Shown here: positions 35,889-43,665 of the stretch, in pieces
How positions within the stretch are numbered: the first letter of the stretch is position 1
Layout: each line of letters starts with the position of its first letter
Source of the DNA: an uncultured Paracoccaceae bacterium
GTDB lineage: Bacteria > Pseudomonadota > Alphaproteobacteria > Rhodobacterales > Rhodobacteraceae
Length of the DNA: 64,000 nucleotides
Assembly (NCBI GenBank): GCA_947493145.1
Contig: CANLPZ010000001.1
Coordinates: 1-64,000 of the forward strand
Direction: 5' to 3'
The notes under the pieces: generated by a model
Told to the model about the DNA's origin: nothing
The model's database searches: none
The model's input: only the letters and a program-made list of their open reading frames with translations
Made by a program: the position numbers and the translations under genes

Positions 35889-36602
35889 ATGTCAGAGCTA
35901 TTCGATGAAGAAAAAAGCCCCCGCAAAACGGGACGTTTCGCCGGCTTACGATCAAGCTTTTTAACCGGCATAGTTGTTATCGCCCCGATTGGGTTAACGA
36001 TTTGGCTGGTGTGGACCGTCATCGGATGGATCGATGGTGTGGTCTTGCCGTTTGTTCCAGATCGCTGGCAACCTGATCTGGCACTTGTTCGCTATTTGGA
36101 AGAAAAAACCGGTCAGGATCTTTCGGTCAATTTGCGTGGCGTCGGTGTCGTCATCTTCTTAATCTTCACGACGCTTGTCGGCTGGATCGCCAAGGGTTTT
36201 CTTGGTCGTTCGTTTTTGCGGTGGGCCGAAGGATTGGTCAACCGCACCCCTGTTGTTCGTTCCATTTACAACGGTGCAAAACAAATCGCTGAAACCGTGT
36301 TTGCACAGAACGACACCAGTTTCGACAAAGCCTGTTTGGTCGAATATCCGCGCAAAGGCATTTGGGCGATTGGGTTTATTTCGACGTCGACCAAAGGTGA
36401 AGTCGCCGCAAAGGGAAACAACGGCGCGCCTATGACCTCGGTATTTGTGCCAACGACGCCAAACCCGACGTCCGGCTTTTTGTTGTTCTTTCCGACCGAT
36501 GATATCATTGAATTGGACATGAGCGTCGAGGACGCGGCAAAATTGGTTATTTCCGCCGGTCTTGTTTACCCAAACAAAGACAACCCAAGTGAGCCTGTGT
36601 AG
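35889..36602 (+). CDS. DUF502-family membrane protein
   Basis: A 237-aa protein with two transmembrane helices (about 20-42 and 75-98) and a C-terminal soluble part containing NRTPVVRSIYNGAKQIAETV and FVPTTPNPTSGFLLFFP, which are the conserved DUF502 segments. Family function is unknown. It ends one base before the LysE gene starts, so the two are probably cotranscribed. Confidence 0.85.
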   Translation: MSELFDEEKSPRKTGRFAGLRSSFLTGIVVIAPIGLTIWLVWTVIGWIDGVVLPFVPDRWQPDLALVRYLEEKTGQDLSVNLRGVGVVIFLIFTTLVGWIAKGFLGRSFLRWAEGLVNRTPVVRSIYNGAKQIAETVFAQNDTSFDKACLVEYPRKGIWAIGFISTSTKGEVAAKGNNGAPMTSVFVPTTPNPTSGFLLFFPTDDIIELDMSVEDAAKLVISAGLVYPNKDNPSEPV

Positions 36603-37208
36603 ATGTTTGCCAGTTTCGCTTTTGGGTTTGCGACAGGATTTTCGCTTATCTTGGCAATTGGCGCGCAAAATGCCTTTGTCCTGCGCCAAGGGTTGATGCG
36701 CCAACATGTGTTTTGGCTGTGTTTACTGTGTGCGACATCCGACGCCATTTTGATCACCGCTGGCGTATTAGGCTTTTCCGCAATCGTTGCGTTCGCGCCT
36801 TGGTTCCCGACAGCCATGGCACTGGCAGGCGCGGCGTTTTTGATCGTCTATGGTGCGATGCGGTTTTTGGCGGCCTACCGCGGCGATTACGCAATGACGC
36901 TTGAGGGAAAATCCGGAACGTTGGCGGCGACCTTAATGACGGGCGCGGCCTTCACATGGCTCAACCCGCATGTTTATCTCGACACGCTTGGGTTAATCGG
37001 CGCCATTTCAACGGCTTACGAGGATGTTGCCCAAAAAACCGCCTTTGGCATTGGTGCGGTCGTGTCGTCCTTTGTTTTCTTTTTTAGCCTTGGTTATGGC
37101 GCGCGGCTTTTGGCCCCCATTATGCAATCCGCACGATCATGGCGTATTCTGGACGTTATTATTGGTGTTGTGATGTGGGCTTTGGCCGCAAAGCTGTTGT
37201 TATTTTAA
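36603..37208 (+). CDS. LysE/ArgO-family amino-acid exporter
   Basis: A 201-aa inner-membrane protein with about six helices and the LysE/ArgO start (GFSLILAIGAQNAFVLRQGL). WLNPHVYLDT is characteristic of ArgO-like arginine/lysine exporters. The start codon directly follows the DUF502 stop. The stop overlaps the end of the convergent patatin gene by 4 bp, leaving no room for a dedicated terminator. Confidence 0.88.
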   Translation: MFASFAFGFATGFSLILAIGAQNAFVLRQGLMRQHVFWLCLLCATSDAILITAGVLGFSAIVAFAPWFPTAMALAGAAFLIVYGAMRFLAAYRGDYAMTLEGKSGTLAATLMTGAAFTWLNPHVYLDTLGLIGAISTAYEDVAQKTAFGIGAVVSSFVFFFSLGYGARLLAPIMQSARSWRILDVIIGVVMWALAAKLLLF

Positions 37209-38233
37209 CTAAACATTTCAACAAGATTGACGCTACTTTTAACGTTAATTTTATCACCATCATCGACCAGAAACTTTTCGGCCGCAGCGCGACCAGCATC
37301 TCTTAACGTGTTTAAAATCATGGCGTTTGGGACCATTTTTGTCGCAACACTGAGATCCGCCATCAAAGCATCATCCGCGATCATGTGCACTTTGACGTCC
37401 TTCATCGTTCCTGGTTTCAATTCACCCGTGTCCAACAAGCGGCGCACGAACGAAATCGCGCGCAGCTCACGGAACAAAGAAGAATTGAAACTGATCTCAT
37501 TGATCCGGTTTTGAATTTCTTGCGGCGAATTGGGAACGTCAGGGCGATACAGCGGGTTGATATTCACCACCACAATGTCGTCGGGTAAATCGGGTGCAAA
37601 CAACGGGAACAACGCAGGGTTACCTGTGTATCCCCCGTCCCAGAAGGCTTCTGTTTGGCCGGTTTTAGGATCGTCAATTTCAACCGCTTTGAACAACGTC
37701 GGCAAGCACGCCGAGGCAAGGATCGCATCGACAGAAATTTCGTCGCCTGTGAACACACGTACTTTGCCACTGCGGACATTTGTTGCACAGATGTGCAACG
37801 CTGGCCCGTCATCGTCACAGATACACGCAAACGACAACTGGTTCACAATCGAACGCAGCGGATTTTGATAGAACGGACCAAAACCATAAGGCGACGCAAG
37901 CCGCGACATCATATCCATTGCCGTAAACATCGGCGAATATTCAATGGCCTTTGACACCGCACGCGGGCTGGTTCCGCCCATCCATGGGGCAAAATCCGTG
38001 TTGGGAAGGGCACCAATTTGCGTCCACAACCATTCAAGGCTCGCCTTGGCGCCTGCCCGTCCGTCCTGAACCATTCCAGCCTTCAGTGCCGCACCGTTCA
38101 ATGCCCCCGCAGAGGTTCCAGACACCGCTGCGATTTCCAAATCACCTTCGTCCAGCAAACGGTCCAAAACACCCCATGTGAACGCCCCATGTGCACCACC
38201 GCCCTGAAGGGCCAGATTGATCCGACGCGTCAT
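37205..38233 (-). CDS. Patatin-like phospholipase
   Basis: A 342-aa protein with oxyanion loop GGGAHGAF, nucleophile Ser41 in GTSAG and catalytic Asp199 in DGG, a Ser-Asp dyad hydrolase of the patatin family. It follows bdhA by 3 bp in the same direction. This bdhA-patatin order is familiar in Rhodobacterales, suggesting a role in lipid or polyhydroxybutyrate-granule metabolism; the substrate is not known. Confidence 0.87.
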   Translation of the reverse strand: MTRRINLALQGGGAHGAFTWGVLDRLLDEGDLEIAAVSGTSAGALNGAALKAGMVQDGRAGAKASLEWLWTQIGALPNTDFAPWMGGTSPRAVSKAIEYSPMFTAMDMMSRLASPYGFGPFYQNPLRSIVNQLSFACICDDDGPALHICATNVRSGKVRVFTGDEISVDAILASACLPTLFKAVEIDDPKTGQTEAFWDGGYTGNPALFPLFAPDLPDDIVVVNINPLYRPDVPNSPQEIQNRINEISFNSSLFRELRAISFVRRLLDTGELKPGTMKDVKVHMIADDALMADLSVATKMVPNAMILNTLRDAGRAAAEKFLVDDGDKINVKSSVNLVEMFS

Positions 38234-38236
38234 AGA

Positions 38237-39010
38237 TTAAAGCGCCGTCCAGCCGCCATCGACGCTGATTGTGGTGCCTGTGACCTGCGCCGCCGCATCA
38301 GAACACAGGTACAAAGCCGTCCCGCCCATTTGTTCCACGGTTGCGAATTCTTTTGACGGTTGACGTTTAAGCAAAACGTTTTTGACCACCTCATCGCGTG
38401 TCATGTTGTATTCTTTCATCGTGTCAGGGATTTGTTTTTCAACCAATGGTGTCAAAACATAGCCTGGGCAGATCGCATTAGCGGTGATTGGTTCCTCTGC
38501 GGTTTCCAACGCGACAACTTTGGTCATGCCAACCACGCCGTGTTTTGCAGCGACATACGCAGATTTATAGGGCGATGCGGTTAAACCATGCGCGGAAGCG
38601 ATATTAATCACGCGCCCCCACCCTGCGGCCCGCATCAAGGGCAACGCCGCGGCAGTTGTATGATACGCAGATGACATATTGATTGCGATGATGGCGTCCC
38701 ATTTGGATGCGGGAAAGCTTTCGATCGCTTCGACGTGCTGTATACCTGCGTTGTTAATCAAAACGTCACAGGCCCCTGCTTTTTCGATCAGGGCGCGACA
38801 TTGGTCCCCATCCGACATATCCGCCTGAATGTAACGAACGTTGACGCCCAGCTCTTTGGTCATCTCAGCGGCCAATGCGTGGTCTTCGTCGCGGTCGCTA
38901 AATGAATTCAGAACGACATCCGCACCCGCTTTGGCAATCTCTCGGGCGATCCCCAAACCAATTCCAGAATTTGATCCTGTTACAACGGCCGTTTTTCCAG
39001 TTAAAGACAT
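38237..39010 (-). CDS. bdhA: 3-hydroxybutyrate dehydrogenase
   Basis: A classical short-chain dehydrogenase of 257 aa from the second of two adjacent ATGs (better spaced from AAGGAG; the first is at 39013). NAD-binding TGSNSGIG, NNAG, catalytic Tyr152/Lys156 in SAYVAAKHG, and the BdhA-type insert YVLTPLVEKQIPD. It oxidises 3-hydroxybutyrate to acetoacetate in polyhydroxybutyrate mobilisation. A PhaR-like palindrome lies in its promoter, and the patatin gene follows. Confidence 0.9.
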   Translation of the reverse strand: MSLTGKTAVVTGSNSGIGLGIAREIAKAGADVVLNSFSDRDEDHALAAEMTKELGVNVRYIQADMSDGDQCRALIEKAGACDVLINNAGIQHVEAIESFPASKWDAIIAINMSSAYHTTAAALPLMRAAGWGRVINIASAHGLTASPYKSAYVAAKHGVVGMTKVVALETAEEPITANAICPGYVLTPLVEKQIPDTMKEYNMTRDEVVKNVLLKRQPSKEFATVEQMGGTALYLCSDAAAQVTGTTISVDGGWTAL

Positions 39011-39034
39011 CATTCACTCCTTCTGCATCTGCAC

Positions 39035-39063
39035 AATAATGCTGCAACCGCATTATTTCGCAA
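39035..39063 (-). promoter_or_regulatory. bdhA promoter with PhaR-like operator
   Basis: AATAATGC, 7 nt, GCATTATT is a perfect 8-bp-arm palindrome (39035-39057) with a CTGC-N4-GCA core like reported PhaR sites. It fills the spacer of a minus-strand promoter, TTGCGA (39058-39063), 16 nt, CATTAT (39036-39041), just upstream of bdhA. Confidence 0.55.
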
Positions 39064-39153
39064 GCAGTAAACGAATCTAAAGAATCGGCAAATGAGAAAA
39101 ATGTGAAAATTTGCCCATATGATCACAGCGCCATAAAACACAGGGATTTGCAC

Positions 39154-39229
39154 AAAAAAAACGCCAGCACGAAGCTGGCGTTAAGTTATTGAGGCAGGTT
39201 TCATACAGGCAAGAAACCTATCGAGCAGT
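39154..39229 (-). ncRNA. Candidate small RNA, about 76 nt, divergent from the oligopeptide-binding gene
   Basis: On the minus strand a good promoter (39236-39264) is followed by an AGGTTTC/GAAACCT hairpin (39196-39219), a short unpaired linker, and a terminator: AACGCCAGC and GCTGGCGTT with 5-nt loop then eight T (39182 down to 39154). An ORF of only seven codons lies inside, so it is probably noncoding. Alternatively it is an attenuated leader for bdhA, whose start is 140 nt further on but which has its own promoter. Confidence 0.6.
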
Positions 39230-39235
39230 GATGTC

Positions 39236-39264
39236 TTTATAAGCGTTCGTGCGCCCATATCCAA
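39236..39264 (-). promoter_or_regulatory. Promoter of the candidate small RNA
   Basis: TTGGAT, exactly 17 nt, TATAAA on the minus strand. The predicted start is about 39229. The rest of the 39011-39342 gap shows nothing else convincing besides the bdhA operator. Confidence 0.6.
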
Positions 39265-39342
39265 GCTAAAAGTTTGAAAAGCTTGAAAACCCTGTTTAGG
39301 CTAGAGCCAAAGAAATAAGGGAGCAGAGGGATTGTTGCCAAT

Positions 39343-41160
39343 ATGAAACCAATAAATTTCCAGAAATTTTCGAAAATTGCGACCGTTGGTGCGCTGATTG
39401 CGGCGGCGGGATTCGCAATGGCAGAACCGAAACATGGGATCGCTATGTACGGCGAACCTGCCTTGGGCCCAGATTTTGCGTCTTTGCCCTATGCAAATCC
39501 TGATGCGCCCAAAGGCGGCGCAATCATAACAGGCGAAGTCGGCGGCTTTGACAGTTTAAACCCACATATTCGCAAAGGCCGCGTTCCGTGGCAGCTTCGG
39601 TTTCTGGCTTATGAAAGCTTAATGGGCCGGTCTTGGGATGAACCCTTCTCGCTGTACGGGCTGTTGGCGGAAACAATCGAAACCGACGAAGACCGCACAT
39701 GGGTTGAATTCACCCTGCGCGAAGAAGCAAAATTCCACGATGGATCGCCTGTCACCGTCGAAGATGTTTTATGGTCTTATGAAACATTGGGGACCATCGG
39801 GCACCCCCGCTATCATGGCCTGTGGAACAAAATTGAAACGGCCGAACAAACCGGCCCACGTTCTGTTCGATTTACATTCAACGTCGAAGATCGCGAATTG
39901 GCGTTGATAGCGGGCCTGCGCCCGATTTTGAAAAAGGCGCAATGGGACGGCATTGATTTCACAGAAAGCGGTTTGGACAATGTTCCAATCACATCGGCCC
40001 CATGGGTGATCCGTGATTTTGAGGCCGGTAAATTTGTGTCGCTCCAACGGGACGAAAATTATTGGGGCAAAGACATTCCCTTCCGGCAAGGAACGCAAAA
40101 CCTTGATGAAGTCCGATTGGAATTTTACGGCGATGGCACAACGCAATTTGAGGCCTTCAAAGCCGGTGAGATAAATTCAAACCGCGAATTCAACGTTGCC
40201 AAATGGGACAGCCAATATGATTTCCCTGCGATCGACAATGGCGACGTGGTCAAATCCGTACTCCAACACCAACGCCCGTCGGGGATCACGGGGTTTGTGA
40301 TGAATACCCGACGTGACCAATTCGCCGATTGGCGGGTGCGCGACGCGATGATGCATGTGTTCAACTTTGAATTCATCAACGAGGCCCTAACCGGCGGTGC
40401 GCAACCACGGATCACGTCGTATTTTTCAAATTCGATCCTATCGATGTCCGATGGACCGGCCGAAGGACGGGTGAAAGAATTTTTAGAACCCTTCGCTGAC
40501 AGCCTTTTGCCCGGTGCGATTGATGGCTATGCCCTGCCCGTTTCGGATGGGTCTGAACGAAACCGCAAAAATATCGGTGCGGCGTTGGGATTGCTGGAAC
40601 AGGCCGGATGGACCGTCCAAGATGGTGTTTTGAAAAACGCAGCAGGCGATCCGTTTGAATTTGAGATCTTGTTGCGCCAAGGCGCGCCCGAAAACACGAC
40701 AATTGCTGAAATGTTTATCGGTTCGTTGGAACGTGTCGGGATCACCGCAACGTTGACCGAAATTGACAGCGCACAATACAAAGAACGCACCACCGAATAT
40801 GATTTCGACATGACGTATTACCGTCGGGGCTTGTCGCTTTCACCTGGGAATGAACAAAACCTGTACTGGGGGTCTGATGGGGTCGAAAATCCAGGTACGC
40901 GCAACTGGATGGGGATGAATTCGCCCGCCGCAGAGGCAATGATTGAAAAACTTTTGACCTCTGACAGTCAGGACGATTTCCTTGCCGCGACCAAGGCATT
41001 GGACCGTGTTCTAACGACAGGCCGATATGTCATTCCAATTTACCAATGGAACATCAGCCGGCTTGCACATGCCAAAGAGCTGAAATACCCAGAGTATATT
41101 CCAATCTATGGCGATTGGATCAGCTGGCAACCAGATGTGTGGTGGTATGAAAAAGACTAA
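39343..41160 (+). CDS. Extracellular oligopeptide-binding protein (SBP_bac_5, YejA-like)
   Basis: A 605-aa type 5 solute-binding protein with signal peptide ending AMA-EP. The start GIAMYGEPALGPDFASLPYANPDAPKGG and FHDGSPVTVEDVLWSYETL resemble YejA-type binding proteins for oligopeptides or peptide antibiotics such as microcin C. No permease or ATPase genes follow, so it works with a transporter encoded elsewhere. The next gene begins inside its last codons. Confidence 0.87.
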   Translation: MKPINFQKFSKIATVGALIAAAGFAMAEPKHGIAMYGEPALGPDFASLPYANPDAPKGGAIITGEVGGFDSLNPHIRKGRVPWQLRFLAYESLMGRSWDEPFSLYGLLAETIETDEDRTWVEFTLREEAKFHDGSPVTVEDVLWSYETLGTIGHPRYHGLWNKIETAEQTGPRSVRFTFNVEDRELALIAGLRPILKKAQWDGIDFTESGLDNVPITSAPWVIRDFEAGKFVSLQRDENYWGKDIPFRQGTQNLDEVRLEFYGDGTTQFEAFKAGEINSNREFNVAKWDSQYDFPAIDNGDVVKSVLQHQRPSGITGFVMNTRRDQFADWRVRDAMMHVFNFEFINEALTGGAQPRITSYFSNSILSMSDGPAEGRVKEFLEPFADSLLPGAIDGYALPVSDGSERNRKNIGAALGLLEQAGWTVQDGVLKNAAGDPFEFEILLRQGAPENTTIAEMFIGSLERVGITATLTEIDSAQYKERTTEYDFDMTYYRRGLSLSPGNEQNLYWGSDGVENPGTRNWMGMNSPAAEAMIEKLLTSDSQDDFLAATKALDRVLTTGRYVIPIYQWNISRLAHAKELKYPEYIPIYGDWISWQPDVWWYEKD

Positions 41161-41266
41161 GGTTTTAATCGCTGTGGCGTTGCTGGGATTATCCGGCTGC
41201 GCCACGGTCGCAGGTTTAGGCGAAGATATTTCCGGCGGCGCACGCACGGTTCAAGGATGGTTATGA
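41147..41266 (+). CDS. Entericidin-like small lipoprotein
   Basis: A 39-aa ORF starting inside the last codons of the binding-protein gene. MKKTKVLIAVALLGLSGC is a lipoprotein signal with lipobox LSGC, and the mature part CATVAGLGEDISGGARTVQ matches the entericidin A/B pattern (C-NTVxGxGxD). Entericidins are small envelope lipoproteins; bacteriolytic roles are reported in enterics, but in alphaproteobacteria the function is not established. It overlaps the next ORF by 4 bp. Confidence 0.75.
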   Translation: MKKTKVLIAVALLGLSGCATVAGLGEDISGGARTVQGWL

Positions 41267-41391
41267 CACGATTATTAGTGGTGCTTTTGGCACTGGGACT
41301 AACAACAGCCTGCACGCCCGTGAAACTGGGTGTCGGCGCTGCAAAAACGGGTGTAAAGGCAACCTCTGCCGTCGTCAAAACCGTTTTATGA
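41263..41391 (+). CDS. 42-aa predicted lipoprotein
   Basis: Starts at ATG 41263, overlapping the entericidin-like stop (ATGA). The signal MTRLLVVLLALGLTTAC ends in a lipobox-like TTAC, then a 26-residue mature part rich in Val, Lys, Ala and Gly (PVKLGVGAAKTGVKATSAV). It overlaps the aquaporin start by 4 bp, so a chain of three ATGA junctions links these genes. Family not recognised; the consistent overlaps support real translation. Confidence 0.6.
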   Translation: MTRLLVVLLALGLTTACTPVKLGVGAAKTGVKATSAVVKTVL

Positions 41392-42065
41392 ACATCTCTA
41401 CAGGTTCACAAAAACTCTTGGCAGAGGGGCTGGGAACAGCCCTTTTGCTTATCGGCGTAGTTGGGTCCGGGATCATGGGCGAAACTTTGGCGGGGGGCAA
41501 CACAGCCATTGCGTTACTGGCCAACGCGATTGCAACTGGCGCCATGCTTTACGTCATTATTACGGTCTTGGGGCCAATCTCTGGCGCGCATTTCAACCCT
41601 GTTGTGACCCTGGCTTTTGTGATCCGCGGTGATCTGACCGTGGGCGACGCCGCCCGTTACATTCCGGTCCAAATCATTGGCGGGATTTTCGGCGTATGGG
41701 CCACACATATGATGTTTGATTTATCTCTTCTCCAAAGCGCAACAACAGCGCGCGCAAGCCTTGGCCTATATGTCTCGGAAATCATCGCAACCTTTGGACT
41801 GTTGTTCGTCATCTTTGGCGGTCTGCGATCAAAACCCGACGCCATTCCAAGCCTTGTCGCGCTCTATATCACCGGCGCCTATTGGTTTACCTCCTCAACA
41901 AGCTTCGCCAACCCCGCGGTTACAATTGCACGCTCCCTCAGCGACACGTTTGCCGGTATATATCCCGCGCATGTGCCCCTTTTCATTCTCATGCAATTGG
42001 TCGGCCTCGGTATCGCGCTGCTCGTTTTAAAAATCTTGCTGCCAGAACAGCACGACAGGCCTTAA
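41388..42065 (+). CDS. MIP-family aquaporin/glyceroporin channel
   Basis: A 225-aa six-helix MIP channel. The first NPA box reads NPV (GAHFNPVVTLAF), the second is intact (FANPAVTIARSLSDTFAGI). The second half resembles aquaporins encoded in arsenic-resistance operons as remembered, but no ars genes are near. It may pass water, small polyols or metalloids. It is the last member of an overlapping chain that starts with the oligopeptide-binding protein. Confidence 0.85.
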   Translation: MNISTGSQKLLAEGLGTALLLIGVVGSGIMGETLAGGNTAIALLANAIATGAMLYVIITVLGPISGAHFNPVVTLAFVIRGDLTVGDAARYIPVQIIGGIFGVWATHMMFDLSLLQSATTARASLGLYVSEIIATFGLLFVIFGGLRSKPDAIPSLVALYITGAYWFTSSTSFANPAVTIARSLSDTFAGIYPAHVPLFILMQLVGLGIALLVLKILLPEQHDRP

Positions 42066-42223
42066 CGGCCACAAAAACCTAAAAGCTGCAGTTTTCGACG
42101 ACTTACCAAAACGAACTAAACGTAAGCGATCAAAATTTCGCACGACCCAAAGGGAAAATTAAGCTTTCCAAATGGCCTAAATATCCTCGCCGAAGGCCTT
42201 TGTCCGCGCAGCGGGCAAAAACA

Positions 42224-42847
42224 TTACGCGATCGACGTTACCCATAGGATGGTTGCGTCCTCTTGGCTGGTGGAAATCACATTATGCCCCATCGACGCAT
42301 CGTAATAGGCGGTGTCACCGCGCTTCATGTGCACGGGTTCATAAAACTCCGTGTACAGGGTAATCGCCCCCGTTAGGACCAGCAAAAACTCCTCGCCATC
42401 ATGTCGAACCCAGCCATCGAATTCGTCGAATGAACGGGCGCGTATGCGCGCGCGATACGGAAGCATCGATTTTTGGGTCAGACCACCGGCCAATAATTCA
42501 TGTTCATATGTGGTGGTTGCGTGTTCTTGCCCCTCCCCCAATTTGGTCACGGTCATTCGACCATTGACTTGTCCTTTGATCGGCGGGGTAAACAGCTGTG
42601 GTACGGAAATTTCCAACCCAACCGCAAGCTTTTTTAACGCGTCATATGTGGGCGACATTTGACCGTTTTCGATTTTGGACAAGGTCGAGCGCGCAAGCCC
42701 TGCTTGTTTCGCGGCCTGTTCCAACGTCCATCCATGCGCTTTTCGCAAATCGCGCACACGTTCCCCAAGATCAAGCGGAACCGCGGTATCGGCATCGCCG
42801 TTTTCACGACCAATTTTAATTATCGATTTTGGATCTAGGTCTGACAT
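42224..42847 (-). CDS. XRE-cupin transcriptional regulator
   Basis: The ATG at 42847 gives 207 aa; the open frame upstream is not supported. Residues 27-85 form an XRE helix-turn-helix (GWTLEQAAKQAGLARSTLSKIEN) and the C-terminal half is a cupin (HDGEEFLLVLTGAITLYTEF, MKRGDTAYYDASMGHNVIS). This architecture is common in regulators that sense amines or small acids. It diverges from the DsbA-type oxidoreductase gene with a gap of about 176 bp. Target genes unknown. Confidence 0.87.
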   Translation of the reverse strand: MSDLDPKSIIKIGRENGDADTAVPLDLGERVRDLRKAHGWTLEQAAKQAGLARSTLSKIENGQMSPTYDALKKLAVGLEISVPQLFTPPIKGQVNGRMTVTKLGEGQEHATTTYEHELLAGGLTQKSMLPYRARIRARSFDEFDGWVRHDGEEFLLVLTGAITLYTEFYEPVHMKRGDTAYYDASMGHNVISTSQEDATILWVTSIA

Positions 42848-43023
42848 AAAGTGTCTATAGGACGCGAACCAAAACCACGCAAGCCTGCGGGAGCGTTTCA
42901 AAAAATGACCAAAAGGTCTTTTCATTCGTCCCCCAGATGTTACATCTTCCACGCTAACGTGGATCGCTGAACATCGCGCCCGTGCTTTGCACCCCCAGAA
43001 CCATCCAAGAAAAGAGGCCCCCA

Positions 43024-43665
43024 ATGGTCAAACTCGATATCATTTCAGACCCGATTTGCCCGTGGTGTTACATTGGGAAAACCCAACTCGATAAAGCTTT
43101 GGCCGAAATTCCAGATCACCCGTTCACAATCGAATGGCATCCGTTTCAACTAAACCCTGACATGCCTGCGGACGGCATGGATCGTCGCGAATATTTGGAA
43201 ACCAAATTTGGTGGCAAAGACGGCGTTTTGAAATCCTATGGTCCCGTGGTTGACCATGCACAAAAGGCTGGCGCAGAACTGCATCTGGATAAGATCGAAA
43301 AAACCCCGAACACATTGGATGCACATCGGATGATCCATTGGGCAGGCATCGAAGGCAAACAAACCGCAATGGTATCCGCGCTGTTCCAAGCCTATTTCGT
43401 CGACGGCAAGGACATCAGCGACATCGATACGTTGGTCGACATCGCACAAACGCTTGAAATGGATGCGGACGCGACCCGACGTTTGCTGACGTCCGACAGT
43501 GACCGCACCGATATTTCGGACCGCGACAAACACAGCCGAAAAATGGGCGTGCAATCCGTTCCGACATTTATCATCGCCAACCAGCATGCTGTCCCTGGTG
43601 CCCAGCCCGCGGATATGTGGATCAAAGTGATCGAAGAAATCAAAGAACAATTGGACGCGCAATGA
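43024..43665 (+). CDS. DsbA-family (FrnE-type) oxidoreductase
   Basis: The ATG at 43024 follows AGAGG and gives 213 aa. The protein is a thioredoxin-fold DSBA/FrnE member with active-site Cys12-Pro-Trp-Cys15 (SDPICPWCYIGK) and no signal peptide, so it is cytoplasmic. The cis-Pro region GVQSVPTF is near residue 178. FrnE-type proteins act as thiol-disulfide oxidoreductases or isomerase-like enzymes; the exact role is undetermined. The stop overlaps the start of the following exporter gene. Confidence 0.87.
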   Translation: MVKLDIISDPICPWCYIGKTQLDKALAEIPDHPFTIEWHPFQLNPDMPADGMDRREYLETKFGGKDGVLKSYGPVVDHAQKAGAELHLDKIEKTPNTLDAHRMIHWAGIEGKQTAMVSALFQAYFVDGKDISDIDTLVDIAQTLEMDADATRRLLTSDSDRTDISDRDKHSRKMGVQSVPTFIIANQHAVPGAQPADMWIKVIEEIKEQLDAQ

